Origin: Rhodanobacter sp. MP7CTX1
Lineage (GTDB): Bacteria > Pseudomonadota > Gammaproteobacteria > Xanthomonadales > Rhodanobacteraceae
Reading direction: 5' to 3'
Assembly (NCBI RefSeq): GCF_014205795.1
Contig: NZ_JACHCN010000012.1
Span: 62,001-126,000, forward strand
DNA length: 64,000 bases
Shown here one piece after another: positions 63,783 to 64,000 of the stretch. The notes under the pieces are model-generated. The model had not been told where the DNA came from. It saw only the letters and a list, made by a program, of their open reading frames with translations, and did no database searches. The position numbers were made by a program, and so were the translations under genes. Each line of letters opens with the position of its first letter. Position 1 is the first letter of the stretch.

Positions 63783-64000
63783 ATGCATGACACGAAGGAG
63801 CGGTTGTCTCTATTCTGGATCTTCGCGTTTTTGAACTACCTTTATGCGGACGTGCTTGCCCTGTGGGATATTGTTGGCTCGCTAAAGCTAATCGGCGCCC
63901 CACATCTCCCACCATGGGCTATGGCGGGTTCAGCGGTCTTGATGGAAATACCCATCGCTATGATTGTGGCGTGTCGGCTACTTCCGTTTAGAGCGAACCG
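63783..64000 (+). CDS. DUF6326-like membrane protein, partial at window end
   Basis: Frame open from ATG 63783 (TAGGAGA upstream) to the window edge, 72 complete codons. It starts MHDTKERLSLFWIFAFLNYL and continues YADVLALWDIVGSLKLIGAP, then a hydrophobic segment (MAGSAVLMEIPIAMIVACRL), so at least two membrane helices are visible. The opening resembles DUF6326-type membrane proteins, but the C-terminal part is missing. Function unknown. Confidence 0.72.
   Translation, partial: MHDTKERLSLFWIFAFLNYLYADVLALWDIVGSLKLIGAPHLPPWAMAGSAVLMEIPIAMIVACRLLPFRAN

Overview
This window is high-GC chromosomal DNA from a gammaproteobacterium, most likely of the order Xanthomonadales (Rhodanobacteraceae, Dyella/Rhodanobacter-like). 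The assignment is an inference from the gene set, from the extragenic repeats (GTAGGTTGGGGTGAGC-type inverted repeats, a dispersed CTCGAAGAG/CCCCGGAGGGG repeat) and from a decayed REP-associated tyrosine transposase. I found no rRNA, tRNA, CRISPR array, prophage or intact insertion sequence. Two genes run off the window edges: a sensor kinase at the left end and a small membrane protein at the right end.

Layout. 1-3.4 kb: a BvgS/EvgS-type hybrid sensor (two periplasmic binding domains, one membrane segment, two PAS domains; 3' part outside the window) divergent from its probable LuxR-type response regulator. 3.6-8.0 kb: a trimeric autotransporter adhesin with near-identical stalk repeats, followed by an OmpA-like lipoprotein. 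8.7-10.9 kb: an OsmC/flavin-reductase pair, extragenic repeats, a GNAT acetyltransferase and an unknown small protein. 11-15.8 kb: an Fnr-type regulator with all four cluster cysteines, a CpxA/CpxR/CpxP-like envelope-stress set, a six-helix membrane protein and an EF-hand protein. 15.9-27.6 kb: a run of detoxification and repair genes: three GST-fold proteins, a serine hydrolase, a DUF899 protein, a YCII/PhnB pair, a LysR/NmrA divergent pair, a lipoprotein, MsrB-MsrA and an exported histidine phosphatase. 27.9-34.5 kb: a secreted protein of unknown function, convergent with a complete chaperone-usher fimbrial operon (major subunit, chaperone, usher, tip adhesin). 35-43.7 kb: a small exported protein, a methyltransferase, an exported peroxiredoxin, two tandem paralogous M61 peptidases and a LytS/LytR-type two-component pair.

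43.9-57.4 kb: small exported or membrane proteins, two alpha/beta hydrolases, a bactofilin with an overlapping zinc-ribbon gene, a six-helix membrane protein, methylmalonate-semialdehyde dehydrogenase, a DUF4440 gene broken by one frameshift, MtfA, a proline-rich single-span protein, a small helical protein and an AraC regulator. 57.5-61.5 kb: the most interesting block, a bufferin/gig-type operon (Cys-rich exported precursor, MNIO/DUF692 enzyme, DUF2063 partner) divergent from DoxX, an exported thioredoxin and CcdA. 61.5-64 kb: a decayed transposase with a tandem duplication, a dihydrofolate-reductase-like protein and the partial terminal gene.

How the genes fit together: much of the window serves the envelope, with adhesion (YadA-like adhesin, fimbriae), envelope stress sensing (Cpx-like), extracytoplasmic thiol and oxidant chemistry (peroxiredoxin, thioredoxin/CcdA, Msr, OsmC) and peptide-based metal or thiol handling (bufferin operon). 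The bufferin, Cpx and chaperone-usher systems are of known type; I did not find a system I can call wholly undescribed. The least described elements are the bufferin-DoxX-Trx-CcdA linkage and the secreted protein at 27.9 kb.
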